Positions 11,541 to 26,500 of a stretch of DNA of 64,000 nucleotides are shown piece by piece; position 1 is the first letter of the stretch; each line of letters opens with the position of its first letter. Position numbers and translations under genes: made by a program. Source of the DNA: Galaxea fascicularis (taxonomy: Eukaryota; Cnidaria; Anthozoa; Scleractinia; Euphylliidae); assembly GCA_948470475.1 (NCBI GenBank), contig OX419342.1, positions 2,439,701-2,503,700 of the forward strand. The letters are read 5' to 3'. The notes under the pieces were generated by a model. That model was not told the origin of the DNA. It worked only from the letters and a program-made list of their open reading frames with translations, and did not search any database.

Positions 11541-14500
11541 GTGAGTTACCATTACAAACTTTAGTGTAATGAATTTGCAACAGGTTTGTAAGTTGCAAGG
11601 TTACAAAAATAAAATAATACATCGTAGGTGTATACAGTTGTAGTCTTAAAACTGACTGATTGAGTGAGCTATTGATTAATTGACTGACTGACTGACTGAC
11701 TGACCAACTTACTGGCAGACTGACTGACTGACTGACTGGCAGATTGACTGACTGACTGACTGACTGACTGACTGACTGACTGACTGACTGACTGACTGAC
11801 TGACTGACTGACTAACTGACTGACTGGCAGACTGACTGACTGATTGACTGACTGATTGACTGACTGATTGACTGACTGACTGACTGACTGACTGTCTGTT
11901 TTGGCTCCTTGTAGTTGCCTATTAGGTTAACAATTTAGTTACTGTCAGACTTAAATTGACTATACTATTATTTGACTTCAACTTTTCATTGTGTGTCTGA
12001 CTAACAAATAACCTGCCACCTGATATGATTTAAAAACTTAATATGAAAGACGTGAAAAAAAAGTCTTTTAGGAAGTGATTGTTTTATTTCTTAATGTCCA
12101 CCTTCAACTCCTTTGTCTCTGCTTTTTTAATGATAAAACCAAGAATGCTTGAAACCCTAAAGGAGAGGGTTCAAAATGCTTTTTACCACTTTTAGCTTGT
12201 CAATATTAACTGAGCTGTTTGGCAGCTAAGTCAAGCAGATGTTTGTAAGCAGCTGTCATGTCTTTGCATGTGCTATCAAGGAATGTGAAGTAAAGGTTGT
12301 GTCGATGGCCAGTTGCCAACTGTGTGGCTTAATGAACGACCAAAATTAATGAGTAAAAATAATGTCTCATACATGTATATAATGGCATTAGCAATTAATT
12401 ATTAACTGAATGGCCGCCTGTACCATGTTTTTCATTAGGGAAGCAACAGAAGCCTTCACTGGCACCCTGCCATCAGCATATGTTGCAAGTAATTGTCGCT
12501 GCCCTCCGACGCATCCTAAAATTAATGTCGCTGCACCAGCAAATTGCTTAAGGAATTTAGAAGGAAATATTGAAGATACAGTGTCTCGCTTGGCAGATAC
12601 TGCTCATCCTATTGAGCTTGCTACTGATGGTGATACACTTGGTTTCTGGTTGTCGGAGATCACAGAATATGCTACTGTTGATATTAATTTGTCTTATAGT
12701 GGATTGCAGGTACAGAGTAATTATTCTAAATTTTGTATGCGCTGTTCCCGAAAGTATTTGTTGTAATTGAAATATTATTACATGTAGTTTATGATTTAGA
12801 ATTGGTGAAATAGATCTCTTTAGTTGTACTTGTAGTTCTGCTTTGTTGTTTCAGATTCATTACCACATTAACATTAATTTTTATAAATCTGGAACTACAG
12901 ACAGAGATACTGAAGGGGAATGATTTTCAATTGCCATTAAGAGCAGCTGATAGACTAAGTTTATAACTAATGCTCTGACAGTTGAAGCTAATTCTCTAAT
13001 GGATAAGACTACCGGTAATACACTGACAGTAACTGTTTTTTAATGGTTCTAACAGATGACTGATGGATGCCTAATCCTTTAGTCTATCTAACAGGAAAGC
13101 ATTAGACAGTGTACTTTTTCCCATGGAAGGTCACAAGTTTCTAGAAGCAAGTGTTATCATGTCCTACTTTGCAGTAAGTGCAGTGTTATTTAGTGATCAC
13201 AGGGTAAAGACATGTATTTTTTTTTCAGGTGTTCTACATACTCCTGACTTTCTATGGGCCTTTGCCGGGTGCACTAGCCATTGAACGGTCAACAGATGGT
13301 GGAAACACTTTTCATCCCTGGCAATATTTTGCAGAAGACTGTGTAGCATCATTTCAACAACAAAATAATGGTCCTTTGTCTGAACCAGACTCTGTCAACT
13401 GCATCCAATACATCAAGTTAGTTAATCCTTTTCCTTAATGCATTAATTTTGTCTGTAACTTTGGTACAGTATGCAAGCAGAAACTTGATTTGGTGATAGC
13501 CATAGTTCTTTCAAAATGTTCTTCATTATTTCAGTATTATTAATTTTAAGTAATAATCCTTGTAAGAAGGGAAGCAATTTCTTTTGTTATGGTGCAATAA
13601 GCTTCCCTCACATAGGAATGTTTTCATGTTTACACAGAGAATGGGTAAACCTACAAAAAGGCAGTCTACGAAATAAATATATTTAAACTTTGTTTTTAAA
13701 GGGTGTTTTTTGGTGTTAAAAGATTTCAACCAATCATAAGAGTTGAAAACAATAGCCAAGAGAAGTTTGCAATTTTACATGTTCCCCACATAGAATTTCT
13801 GTCTTACTTAGTCTAACAAGAAATTTTGTTATAAGGAAGTTGGTTAGAAAACAAGGGATTAATATACCCACTGCTTTGCAAAGATTTCATAAAATTTAAT
13901 GTTTGAACCAATCAGAAGTGTAGTAGAGACAATAGTAAAGAGAGCACCTTTTTGCATTCCATCATGTTCATTGCGTTTGGTTCTTTCCTTCTTATCTGGA
14001 CCATTACTTAATCACTGATTTTGTTCGTGTCAGGAAGCCAGGGTTCTCTGAGATTTTGACCATGCATGTAACCAAATGCCTGTTGTATCCTTTTCCAGGC
14101 CATTAGGTTCCAGTGGTGATGCAATAACTTTCCAGACAGAGTACCCGCCACCATCAGACTCGCAAATTCCTGTGCGTCCATTTGGACCAGGCTGCAATAA
14201 TCTGTATTGCTCAGAGAAGCTGCTGCAGTTTTTAAAGGCTACTCATGTCAAACTGCATTTCTACAATCACACCCTGGTACAGAATCCAGATCATCGCTAT
14301 TATGGTTTGGAAAGGATACTTGTGACTGGGAGGTAGGGCTTGTTTTCCTATTGTCGAATTCTGGAAAATATACATACCTCCCCCTGTGGAAGGTCAATGG
14401 AAATTCCAAGGGGGAGGGGGGTGGCAAAGGTAAACATTTTAAAAGAAAACTAGGAGCTACAGTGTAACTTGGAATTTCTGGAGGGGTATGTGTGTGTGTG

Positions 14501-17500
14501 TGTGGGAGGGGAGGAGGAGGGGGGCAAACCAAAAAAACCATCAATCTGCTGCTTCTTATGCATTGTCTCTGTTATATAATTTACAAGCAGACAAATAATT
14601 GTTGCCCGTAAGCTGGTCATTTGTCAGGTCGGTGTCAAGTTTTGCCCAGACAAGAGAACAGTCTGGTCAGAAATCCACAATCAGAGTGCCCGACCAGGCT
14701 AAGCTTTCGCCAGTCAAAACCTAAAATTTACTGGACATTTCTCCAATGACCGACTGTTGTTTGCATGCTTGTAATATGTACATGATTCTGTTCAATACAT
14801 TGCAATAAAATTTTAATTTAGAATCATCTCCTTTTTTTCTTTTCAAGGTGTGAGTGTTTTGGCCATGCAAAATCTGTTCATTATGTTGAAGGGATTGGAG
14901 GCCAAATTGGCCGCTGCGTTTGTGACTGTAACACAACTACAAATACTGAGGGGGAAAATGTAAGTTGTTTTAAGTTATTTATACAAAAGTTCAGTTATTG
15001 TTTCAAGACTTAATTAGCTTTAATGAAAGTCAAGTTGCATTTGCTAATGTTTTGTAAAATCATAAACCACCATAATGTAGTCAGGCACTATTATGAGATG
15101 CAAGTGGTACACAGGTAAACTCGGACGTTAAACTTCAATATTTTTCTCTCTACAGTGTAATCGTTGCAAGCCCTTGTATAACAACAAGTTATTTCTCCGT
15201 GGCGATCGAGATAACTCACACCCCTGTGTCAAGTGTGAATGTAATGACCATGCCAGCAGTTGTGTCTACAATCAAACTCTTGACACCAACCCAAGCTCAC
15301 GCACCCTTGGGGGTGGGGGTGTATGCATCGACTGTCAACACAATACAACTGGCCGGTTTTGTCAGGTGTGTAAGGAGAGATTCTACAGGGAGAGTGGAAA
15401 GAGTCTTAACGCCAGAGATGTGTGCTCACCTTGCGGATGCGATGGACCTGGAGTACAGCCTGAAAAGTTGGATTGCGTCAAGGTTTGTAATAATATTAGT
15501 GGGCTATTGAATAGGTAGGGGACAGTCAAATTCCCTTTGTTTCCTAATCGTAATTATTCATGAATCATGAATAATTAAGATTAGGAAACAAAGGACTCTC
15601 CGCAACTGAGAGTCATCAAGTCACCGGCTATTTGTCCATGTTGGCCAACAAATACTTGTAAAATGTATGGTAGCTCTTTGATAGCTACAGCTGCCTACTA
15701 TCGCAGGGGGATACGCCTGCTATAAATCTTATTGAAAGCCCTTGTTTGAGCTGTCTCCTTTTCAATTTTGTTCTACAGGATGACTCCAATTCAGGTGTGC
15801 TTGCTGGTCAGTGTGATTGTAAAGCCAACACCACAGGGCGTCAGTGTGACAGGTGCAAAGAGGGCTTCTTTGATCTTAGGGGAAATCACACAACTGGTTG
15901 CATTCCATGCAACTGTGTACTGGATGGTACCAACAACAGAAACAGTTCATGTCATCCAACCACAGGAGAGTGTGACTGCAAAGACCGGGTAACAGGTGAT
16001 AACAATCTCCAAACCTTGCTGTTTCTTGTAAATATATCACGGAAAACGTTGACCAAATACTCCTGATGACAGGTTACTGTATCCAGCTTTGAACCTGGGT
16101 TGTCACTAATTTTTGAAGTAGTCAGGGGAAATTCGCCGATTACCGGTTCATAATAGGGAGTTTAAGAAACGAAGGCGGCAACGGCAACGAGAACGTTATT
16201 TTGAAATATAACTTTTCGTTTTTGTAACTCTTCCGCAATCATTTTAATCTGTTTAACTTGGAAAATGCTAGTGAACTCTCCAAGAGCTAAGTTACTATGA
16301 ACGACACCAAAGTAAGGAAAAAGAAAGAAGATTTTGCCGTCATACTCTCACTTTCTCGAGAAAATAAAAAAAATTGATCGTTTCACATTGTTGTTTTGCA
16401 GAGGACGGTAAAGAAATGTACCAAAATGTAAAACGCACGTGCAGAGTATTGTTTTGGCTCATTAAAGGCTACCGCACACTAGCCGATTTTTTGTCGGCCG
16501 ACAAAAAATCTTCACTTGTCGGCTAGTGTGCGGTGAATTCAGACAAGTCTGCGACAAGATCGGGGCTTGTCGGGCGATATCTGACAGTGCTAGATCTCAA
16601 AACGTCTTGTTGGGCCTTGTCGGCTAGTGTGCGGTGGGCCAAGATAATTTGTCGGGGCTGACGCGTACCTAAACCAATGAGGAAAAAGTTGGACTTTTTT
16701 ATATTCAGTGATAACTTGTTAGCGATTAACCAATCATAGATATTACAGAGTTCAGCATTAACAACAGTTTCGAGTAACTTAAGATTTTTATCAGCATATA
16801 AAAGATTAGTATCATCTGTGAATAAGTAAAATTTAAATCGATTGGAGCTATTAGATATATCATTTATATAAATGAGGAAAAGTAGGGATCCTAACACCGA
16901 CCCCTGTGGAACTCCCGACAATATTACTTCCTTCTTGGATATATTTTTAACGCCAATTTGTGTTGTTTGTTGTCGACCTACTACACCTACAACACCTCGC
17001 ATTTCTGTGTACACATTTTTCAGGTTCCAAATGCAACACATGTAAGTCAGGTTTCTGGGGACTGTCTGGACAAGATTCTTTGGGCTGCAAAACGTGCGAC
17101 TGCGATCCATTTGGGACGTTAGCCGGCAGTGTGAATAGCTGCGATTCCGTCACAGGACAGTGCTCTTGCAAGCAAGGCGTCATTGGAAGGAAATGCGACC
17201 AGTGCTCTGAGGGTTATCATAGTCTTACTCAAAATGGTTGCAGCTCGTGCAACTGCTCTGTAGAAGGAACTCCTCCCTCGCTGTTGGACAGGTGCAACAA
17301 AACTACCGGTCTTTGCACTTGTAAACTTCACGTAGAAGGCAATGATTGCGATAGGTGTAAACCAGGGTTTTATAATCTCTCGCAAAGTAACCCTCAGGGC
17401 TGTACGCAGTGTGGCTGCGACACTAAAGGAACAGTTGGAGGATCAGGGCAGTGTGAACAGCAGTCGGGAAATTGTACTTGCAAGCTGCTTGTGACTGGTC

Positions 17501-20500
17501 AACGATGTAACCAGTGCAAGCTGGGGACGTTTGGTCTGAACCAGTCTGAACCAAACGGATGTCGACCGTGCAACTGTTATCCCAAAGGTACAATTGATGG
17601 TGACAGGAAGAGAGCAGGTAAGTATATTTTAGCGCACTTATCTTATATAAGCCATTTTGGTGTTGAAAAAGCGCTGAAGAAAGCTTGATCTAGCACCCTC
17701 ATTCAAAAACGAAAAGGCGGAAATGAGAACTAAGCACGTATGGAGTGTCTTGAAAGCTGAGATGACCTTAGATACTCCTCATCAATGAAAAGAAATTAAT
17801 AATGGAAGAAGTGAAGAATACGTTAGTCTACTTCACCTTTAGATACCGTTCATTTGTTATGGGGTAGTGGGGGCTGGTGGGATTGTATGCAAATTGTATG
17901 ACCCCACCCCACCCCACCCCCCGGCTTACCAGTTTTAGTCACATAATGCTTCCTCAAAAAGAATTTCCTTTGGGATGAGCCCCCTCCCTCCTCCTCCAAA
18001 ATCAGTTACAAGTCCAGCTATTTTAAATTTTATCTCAGAATTTCGCTCGACCCCCCCCCCCACCCACCCGCCGCCTTTTCTTTTATTGATTTTTTTCGCA
18101 ACCCCCCCTAAAAAGCCATTTTTTTGGCGAGTCCCCATAAATCCCACCAGCCCCCCTCCCTTCTCCCCCCCCCATCCCATAAAAATGAACGGTCCCTTGC
18201 TACAAAGTACCGAAAGTGCAACTATGTGCTCTTATTCAAGTGTTTTCTAAGAAATTTCAACGTTTTTGACTTCTCAGACTGAAATCCACTGAGAACAAGT
18301 GCATTACAACAGCTCTGATTTGAGTAGTTGCCCTTAAACTTTAACTTTCTTCTTTCATCCTACAGATGAACTGCAGTGTTCCGGCAGTAATGGACAGTGT
18401 CCATGTCTGTCCAATGTCGTTGGCCTCCGCTGTGACTCTTGTGTTGCCGAATATTACTGGAATCCTACAGGCCAAGGATGTATCCAATGTCAGTGCAATA
18501 CTGTTGGCTCTGTTGGTAGGAACTGTAACGATACTGGGCATTGCACATGTAGGGCCAACATTGGTGGGCGTCGCTGTGATAGATGTGTTGCTGGTTATTA
18601 TGGATTTGCATCAACAGGAAGGTCTGTGGTATTTGACTAACACCGTCGTTGACCATCCTTGCTAGACTAACAGGAGGCTATAACAAAATGAAACAGTCAG
18701 TGTGAAATGTTTTCAGTAAGAGATTTTGCCGAAAACCGAGTTCACCAATAGATCTGCCATATTGATTTTGGGAAACCGAAAGGGAAGGTTTCGAAGAGAT
18801 CTCATTGGAACTCAAGAATTATAGAAGTTTGAATTTCACGAGTTTTACCATAAACTTACTGCATATTATATATAAGATTTTACCAGAGATTTATTGAATA
18901 TTTTGGATTGTTATGTTTCATAGACAGTTTAGGGCTAAGTTCACGACGATGAATCTGCTTGCGAACCCAGTTTTACTGAATCTAGTAAACCCGCCTTGAA
19001 TTGCAAAATTCTTGCTAGGGCTCGTTGACTTGTGCCATTCAAGGAGGTAACTCAGGGGCACCCAACGAGCAAACTAAGCCAAAAGACCTTTGAGGGATAT
19101 TTCTAGGCTCCTTGTAATGTTTAAAGACTGTTTAAAGAGTTGTTTTACTGAATCAGCTAGAAAAATTTGATCTGTTCGGATTTCTTAGCTGAAAATTGAA
19201 GTGCCCGAAAATTTTAGGGAATGAAATCTTCATTTCAGAAGTTGCTAGCTGAACGTTACCTTCGAAGAACTTCTCTGCGAACTATTTGCTCATCCGAAAA
19301 TCCCAGGCGACCTTTTTAAGAGCCAAAAATTGCAAAAATATCACTTCCGAAAATCTAAGGGACCATTTTCTCCTGGATTTCCCTGGTTGCGAATCTTTTA
19401 GGTGATGTTTAAGTTAAGAAATCAGTAGCTTTTTGGCAATGCATTATCCGAAAGCCTTAGAACGAGTAGACTCTTTCGAACAGATATTTCATCGAAGTTT
19501 CTCGTTGGGTGCCCCTGGTAACTACGCCGAATTCAAAACAATGGCCACTTATCAGGGGTGTACAATTAAATAAAGTTGCTATCATTGTTGAAAATTAGCC
19601 TTAAAATGACATGACTTGATTTTTTACGGTCACTGATTGTCGTAAATTTGTTTCTCAAACCAGTTGTGTGGCTTGTAATTGCAATGCATCCGGCAGTCTC
19701 CACAGCCAGTGTGATGAAAGCGGAGAGTGCTCATGTAAAAATAATGTCGAAGGGCCTAAGTGTGATCAGTGCAAGAATGGAACAGTAAATCTTCAACAAA
19801 ACAACAGATACGGCTGCAGTGGTGGTAAGTGGAATTAAAGCGCAGGAAATAAAGTTAATGGAAAGGAATAGACCTTTTTACCGATACGGCGGCCATCTTG
19901 AATTCCGAGGAAATTATGGGATACCCGGGGGGCAGATGAGAAATAATTATAAAGAATAGTGTGGCGTGATAACTTTTAACAATAATTTTTCGCTAACCAT
20001 AGAAACCACTGCCAAATACCGTGACAGAAAGAGGTAACGCTTGTAATATTTGTTTTGGAATATGAGAGACGAGCAGTAAAAATTTATCCTGAAAGCTGTG
20101 TATACGATAAATTTTCCAGCGATTGCCCCCTCGGCAGCCCATAATTTCTCAGTCAAAACAATAGAATTCAAGATGGCCGCCGTATCGGTAAACAGGTCTA
20201 TTCCACACAGTGTTTCGTAAACTGTGCAGAAATAATCGCAGACAGTATGCTACCACGGTTTTTCATGGATGGCGGTAGAAGAAATTTTGCTGTTTCCCAT
20301 CACTTATTGTGCTTTAATTTCTTGATCTTATGGAGGTGAAACGTCATGCCATTTGTCGATAATATCATACTTTCCCTAATGAAATCTTCGTGTGTAGGCC
20401 CTATTTAGATGTACAACAATCCTTGTAAGTACCAGTTTCTTTTTGTAAGCGACTCTTTAAAGATAAATTAAATTAAATGCTTAATTAGGATACTCTCAGA

Positions 20501-23500
20501 GTCAGACAGAGAGAGTTTGTATTGCTCTGATCTGTTTATTTTCTACTGACTTAAAAAGTTGAACACAAAGCGATGCCACCTTAAAATACAAAATGATTCA
20601 ACTTAAAATCGCAACATTGACATTTTCCTTCTATTTCAGCTCCCTCGGAACAGCCTGCTCCGTTTGCCACGGTGTTATCTCCCCGGACCATTATGCTAAC
20701 GTGGTCTCCGCCAGACAACCCCAATGGCATCATCTTACGGTATGAGCTGTACAGAAATGGAACACAGATTTACAGTGGACCGAATCAAACTTTCAATGAC
20801 ACTTCACTCACCCCAGATACCGTGTACTACTACTATATCATAACTTACACAGCTTCAGGCAGTACAAGAAGTCTGGATAATGGCAGGGTATACCGCACGT
20901 TCCAAGATGCGCCAGGCGGTATTTCTCCACCGGTCATCACGAATATTCTACCTCGCAACGCGACTGCAACCTGGCAGCTTCCCAGCATGCCAAACGGGCG
21001 TATCCTTGAGTATCGTCTGATATCCACCAACAGCAGGAATGCGGTTGAAGTTGTTAACTGCAGGGGTATTATTTTTACGTGCGGCTTGAGCGGTCTCATA
21101 CCATACACCGTGTATAACTTCACTGTGGAAGCATGCACCAATGGTGGATGCGGTCGAAGTTCTGTGAGAACCATCATCACACTTTCGACACTTCCGGATT
21201 TTCAGCCTGCACCGAATGTAACGTCACTTCCGGGAGGAAGAGCAGTCCAGGTGCAATGGGATGAGCCACCGGAACCCAATGGAAGGATTCTTCGCTATGA
21301 ATTGTGGATGAGAGGCGCGCCTTTTGAAAGCGATGGAACTATGAAGTATAACAGTAATCCAGCGCATGATTCTAATTCCATGAACTTTAGGAGGACTAAT
21401 GTGACGGGACTCGCACCGTTTACGGAGTATGAATTCAGAGTCCGGACATTTACAGCCCAGGTCAGAGGCGTCCGTGCGAGTGAATGGACACGCCATAGAA
21501 CTGGAGAAGGAAGTAAGTGCAGTCAATAGGAGCTAGCGAAATGTTACGCCTGGAAATAACACAGCAACGGCTGTTCAAAATTCTGTTGAGAACCCTGTAC
21601 TTGAGTTGCAAACATCTTGTTTAGGAGTGAAATGTAAAGTAAAACTTGTTGCTGATCAAATTCTATGAGTCAGTCACCCCGTATCGTGTATAGCAAGGAA
21701 ATAATTGTTACTAAATTGACCGACATTATCATTTCCTTAATTGTGTTAATGAGTAGGTATGCGTGCTACTTAAGACAGCCTTCCTCACTAACCAGAAAGT
21801 TCAGTTAGGTGAAGCCCTTTTTAAGTGCTCGTTATTTAATGTGTTGTTCCCTTTCTTAGCTCCATCGGGCGAAAATTCCATGAGCACTGCTGCCAATCCC
21901 TTCAACAGCAGTGCAGTGGTTGTCTCTTGGAGGCCTCCCCAGAATCCACAAGGTTTCATCACTCGCTACGTCATTTTCAAGTACCAGCCTCCCTCAAATA
22001 CAACGGCCGTGAGAGCTACAGAGGTGCCTGGGTCCCAGAGTCAAGGAGTGGTCGTGGAACTTATGCCTTACACACAGTACAAATTCACGGTTAGAGCATG
22101 TAACAGTTATGACTGCTCAGGACATAGTCCACAAGCCCTTGCGCGGACACATCCTGCAGGTATGTTATATAAAGCAGCAATATTCTCTCCAACGGTTTTT
22201 GTGAGTGGACACAAATACGAAAAAGGAATTTGTTTCTTTATATAAAGTATCAGGCCTCGCCGAAATATTGTGCACGTTGTGTAGTGAAGACTTCAGTACA
22301 CAAGGCTTTTCATTTGGATAAAGAGAATTTCTAAAGAAAGTGTAATGCTGTGTCGGTGGTGGAGTAGTCTACGAAACTTTGCTTTGATCCACTGAGTTGA
22401 TAATGCAAATTGACCACCGCACTGGGTCGTTTGGAGCTTATCCATGATGTTATGCAGACATCGAAATGTTGATAGCTTTAAAAATAGTTGTTTTTACCGT
22501 CTCCCAAGGGGGACTTGATGGACCATAAACCTTCCTCCTTTACTTCTAGTTCTAATTATCGTTCCTTTCTTTACACAGCTCCCGAGGGGCAGGGGCCACT
22601 GCAAGTATTATCAGTTGATCCAACAACAGTTTACCTGAAATGGTCCCAGCCCCAGACCCCAAACGGTCCTCTTCCACCGACTTATAACGTGAGCCGAGCT
22701 TTCTCAGCACTACACTACCCCCCTCCGTTAGTGACAACTGGAGTGCATTTCCCGGGGCTTGGTTACTACAAGTTCCCTTCCAGCTTTGTCACGGCTGGTG
22801 CAACAAATGACATTGAGTTCTATTTTCGGACGCAGTACGCTTTCGGTCTGATAATTTTCCTGGCGTCTGAGGTCTCTCAAGCTGACATGTTGGCCGTTCA
22901 AATGCGTGACGGAAAACCGTGGTTGATATTTGATAGTCAAACTGGCGCCGCCGCCTTCACGATCAGCCAATCCGTGCGATTTGATGATGGTCAGTGGCAT
23001 CATGTTACGGTAACTCGACGAAGCCGCCGGGGCACTCTAACGATAGATAGCTACAGTGCAAGTCAAGACAGCCCTGGGGGCGCGACTGTGATTGCAGCCA
23101 ACACCGGTGTGTATGTTGGGGGACTGCCTTCCTCGTTCGTAATCCGACGACCTAACACCGGAATTTCTGAAATTTTGAGATTCAGTTTCATTGGTTGTTT
23201 GCGCGGAGTTACGTCAGAATCAAAGCCGCTGGACTGGGGAACTGCACAAGAGGCTGTTGGAGTTGAACCGCAGAGAAATGGCTGCCCAGTAAGGGACGAC
23301 ATAAAGGCGATACTTCTTCGAGGAGGTGGTTATGTTGCTATCGATAAACAGACTTCAGGTATTCTTCAAAGTAACATCGTGAACTTTGCACTGACATTTC
23401 GTACTCAGTTATCCGCAGGATTGCTCTTATTTGCGCACGGCTCAACAACGACATTTGCGATCCAGTACAGTGGAAACCAAGTGGAGGTAAAATACTCAAC

Positions 23501-26500
23501 CACAACTATGCAAGGCTCACTTTCTATTCAACCATCATCGGGTGAGATTTGCGATGGAAGATGGCACAATCTGACCATAACCAACTTCCTAGACAGAATG
23601 GTGGTAGTTCTTGACGGCAGAACTGACGTTCAACCCAGTATCACCAACCTTCAAATTCAATCAAGTATTTACATGGGAGGGGTCCCATGGGGCTCTTTAT
23701 CCGAGACAGTTGCGCGTCAGGCTGGAGTGAATGTCGAGGCATCGTTTGGAGGTTGTATAAAAGTTTTCTCCAACCTTTTGGAAATAAATTATCACAACAG
23801 CGTCACTGCTATGCGCAATGCTGATCTTGATGGTTGTCGTCCTGAGTCCACTGTATTGGTCAGCAGTCAACTCGGAAGCTGTTTGTCCTTTAATAGCTCT
23901 GTGGTGCATTCTGGGAAGACTGAGAGTTTCAACGATTCTTCTGTTGAGAGTTTCACTGGTAAGTGTGAATTGCTACGTTCAGTAATCATTCCTTAAATTT
24001 TTGTTTTATCACATTAAGATGGTATGAGGTAGATTTAAATTCTTTTTAAGTAAACTACTGATCTGATTTCATACGCGACTGCTCTCATATTTCATATTCA
24101 CTTATCTGAAGTAAATATTACGAACTGATCAAATTACCACGTTTACTTTACTGGATAGCTTGAGCAGTTTGAACAGCAATGCAAGCGAATCTCAGAGAAT
24201 GTACTTCAAGGTGTAATATTGACGGGGGTGGCCTTTCATCTTCTCTGTCTATTATCCTTAGTAGATATTTTGTGTATTTCGCGTTCATTAGATCTTTTCA
24301 TCACTGTATTTTATTGTAGATTATTTGTACCGTGTGGAAAGCTATCATGTCGGAACCATGGGCTCAGCCAAAAGTACCTGGATTGCCACTCGCAGTGGAC
24401 AGGGAGGTGAGTGAAAAGAAGAGAAAAGGATTTCGAAAATTGTATTGAGAAAACCAAAGGTACGTTTTTGTTTTTCTCAGATGTCAACAAATAAACTTAA
24501 ATACATCGGTGTAACAGTGAACTAGGCACCGTTGTCTGAAAAAAAAAAAAAAAGACCGTCTCCACTCATTTCTGTTTCTGAAAAGAAAATAATTCGACGC
24601 TCATGTTCCGTGACTCACGACTTTTTTTGTTGGCAGCGCATCTTAAATTAACTATGATACATACGTTCTTTTCTGTTTAAGCTCCCTCTGGTATCCAGGC
24701 CCCCGTACAACTGATACCTCTACAAGGTGGAACAACACTGATAGTGACCTGGGCACCACCGCAACGGCCAAACGGAGTCCTGACAGAGTACAGGATACTC
24801 TCTTACCGTGTCCACCCCTCTCAGGCAGTCCCTGGGGAGACAGTTGTCTCTGACACGAGTATTCTGAATACCACCGTGTCAGGCCTCCAACCTTTTACAA
24901 CTTACACAATGAAGATCCAGGCCTTCACGGTCGGCGGAAGTGCAGTGGGACCTGGTAAAAATGTCACGACTGAAGAATCAGGTATTCGAGATACCTTTTT
25001 CTCTCTCTTAACCGTTAATTACACACAGTACAAATTGTGTTTAATGGTAAACACAGACATACTAAGTGGTTCCATGAACCCCACGCAGAAATCCCCATCA
25101 CAGATTGGATGGTGGAAAGATTCTAAAAAGCACTGCCCTTCACCTTGAAAGTTATTGGCAGTCTTCGCTCGTGGCTGTCTTTCTTGAGGTTCACTTTCAC
25201 CCTTTTTTTCCAACCTCTTTTGTGTTGGTCTTTAAATTTCATTTTGTGTCTCTGGTGAACCATCCCTGGCTGTCCAGTGGTTACATGTTTTACTGAACGA
25301 ATCTTGTTATGACTTTCTAGTTCCAGATGGTGTCCCAGGCCCTTCTGCCGTTCGACGTCCGAGAGAACTCGAAGTGTCCTGGCCCGAACCCGTGCGCCCT
25401 AATGGTATCATAACTCTGTACAACTTGACTTTGGATGGACGACTGGTGTATAGCGGGGCACAAAACAATTTCACGATCTCAAACTTACAAGTTTACACCG
25501 AGTACACACTACAGTTGACCGCCTGTACTCGAATTGGGTGCGCCCTGGGACCGGCGGTTCGTATGAGAACCGGGGAGTTACCTCCCCAGGGTGTTCAAAC
25601 CCCAACGGTGTTGGTGCGTGGTCGAATGGAGGTGGAAGTTTCCTGGCAAATACCGACGATACTCAATGGACAGATAATTCGTTATGAAGTAATGTTTGCA
25701 ACTAGAGATGATCTGAATGCGTATGTATCGAAATTCAATGCAACGCCGAATGTCTTCAACACTGTAATCGGAAATCTCACGGCGGGAACACTGTATTATG
25801 TACGGGTGCGCCCCTTTACAGGAGGTGGTGGCACCTTTAGCAATGCGTCCCAGGTGAGGACCCATGAAGATGTCCCTGATGACATTCCAGCCCCTACAGT
25901 AGTGGCTCTTAGCCCGTACGCTTTGCACGTCATTATTCTACCACCGGGAAAACCCAACGGGATCATAACACGATATGAACTTTACCAAGACTCCATATCA
26001 AACCCCGTGGTAAATGAAACGCAGCTCACAAACTACACAGCAATTGGTTTTACTCCATACAGTCGGCATACTTTTCGCGTGCGCGCGTGCACAGCTCAAG
26101 GGTGCGCCTACGGTGCAGAAGCGATTGCTTTCACCAAGGAAATTGCACCTAACGGAACAGTCACTCTCACCGCCAGCATCCACAATGCTACAGCGGTTAA
26201 CGCCCGTTGGACAGCCGTAGCAGTGCCCAATGGAAGGCTGTTTTACCATCTAATGGTTCGCGGAAGATTCATTGTGCCAGGCTCAGTTGATCTCAGAACA
26301 GAAGAGCGTGTGGAGACGGGTATTTCTGTAGAGGAAGCCGAAAAGGATTTCATCTACAATGGACTTCTGCCCTTTAATAATTATACGTTTTGGGTGAATG
26401 CGTCTAACTCTGTTGGCTTTGTTCTCAGTAACAATGTTTTTGGATCAACCCCCGAGGGAGGTAAGTCATGTTCTGCGAAACAGTCGTCGTGTGTGTACAA

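Larger units (their letters stand above)
14848..19824 (+). other. Usherin exons 7-12: ten laminin-type EGF modules
   Basis: From residue about 511 to 1065 I count ten laminin-EGF modules. Each begins with a CxC pair (CECFGHAK, CECNDHAS, CGCDGPG, CNCVLDG, CDCDPFG, CNCSVEG, CGCDTKG, CNCYPKG, CQCNTVG, CNCNASG) and has an inner GxCxC and CDxC. Ten is also the count in human usherin. Exons 11 and 12 are in frames that the longest open frames miss. Read through the acceptors at 18366 and 19664 they give clean EGF modules. Confidence 0.9.

Noticed and set aside
11676..11894. CRISPR-like array
   Set aside because: It is a pure tetranucleotide microsatellite with no spacers, in a eukaryotic intron.
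16523..17110. A 195-codon minus-strand gene
   Set aside because: Its first part is antisense to usherin exon 10 and its middle is a truncated reverse transcriptase.
18366..18665. A 99-codon plus-strand open frame starting at 18366
   Set aside because: It overlaps usherin exon 11 in the wrong frame; the right frame after the acceptor gives laminin-EGF modules.
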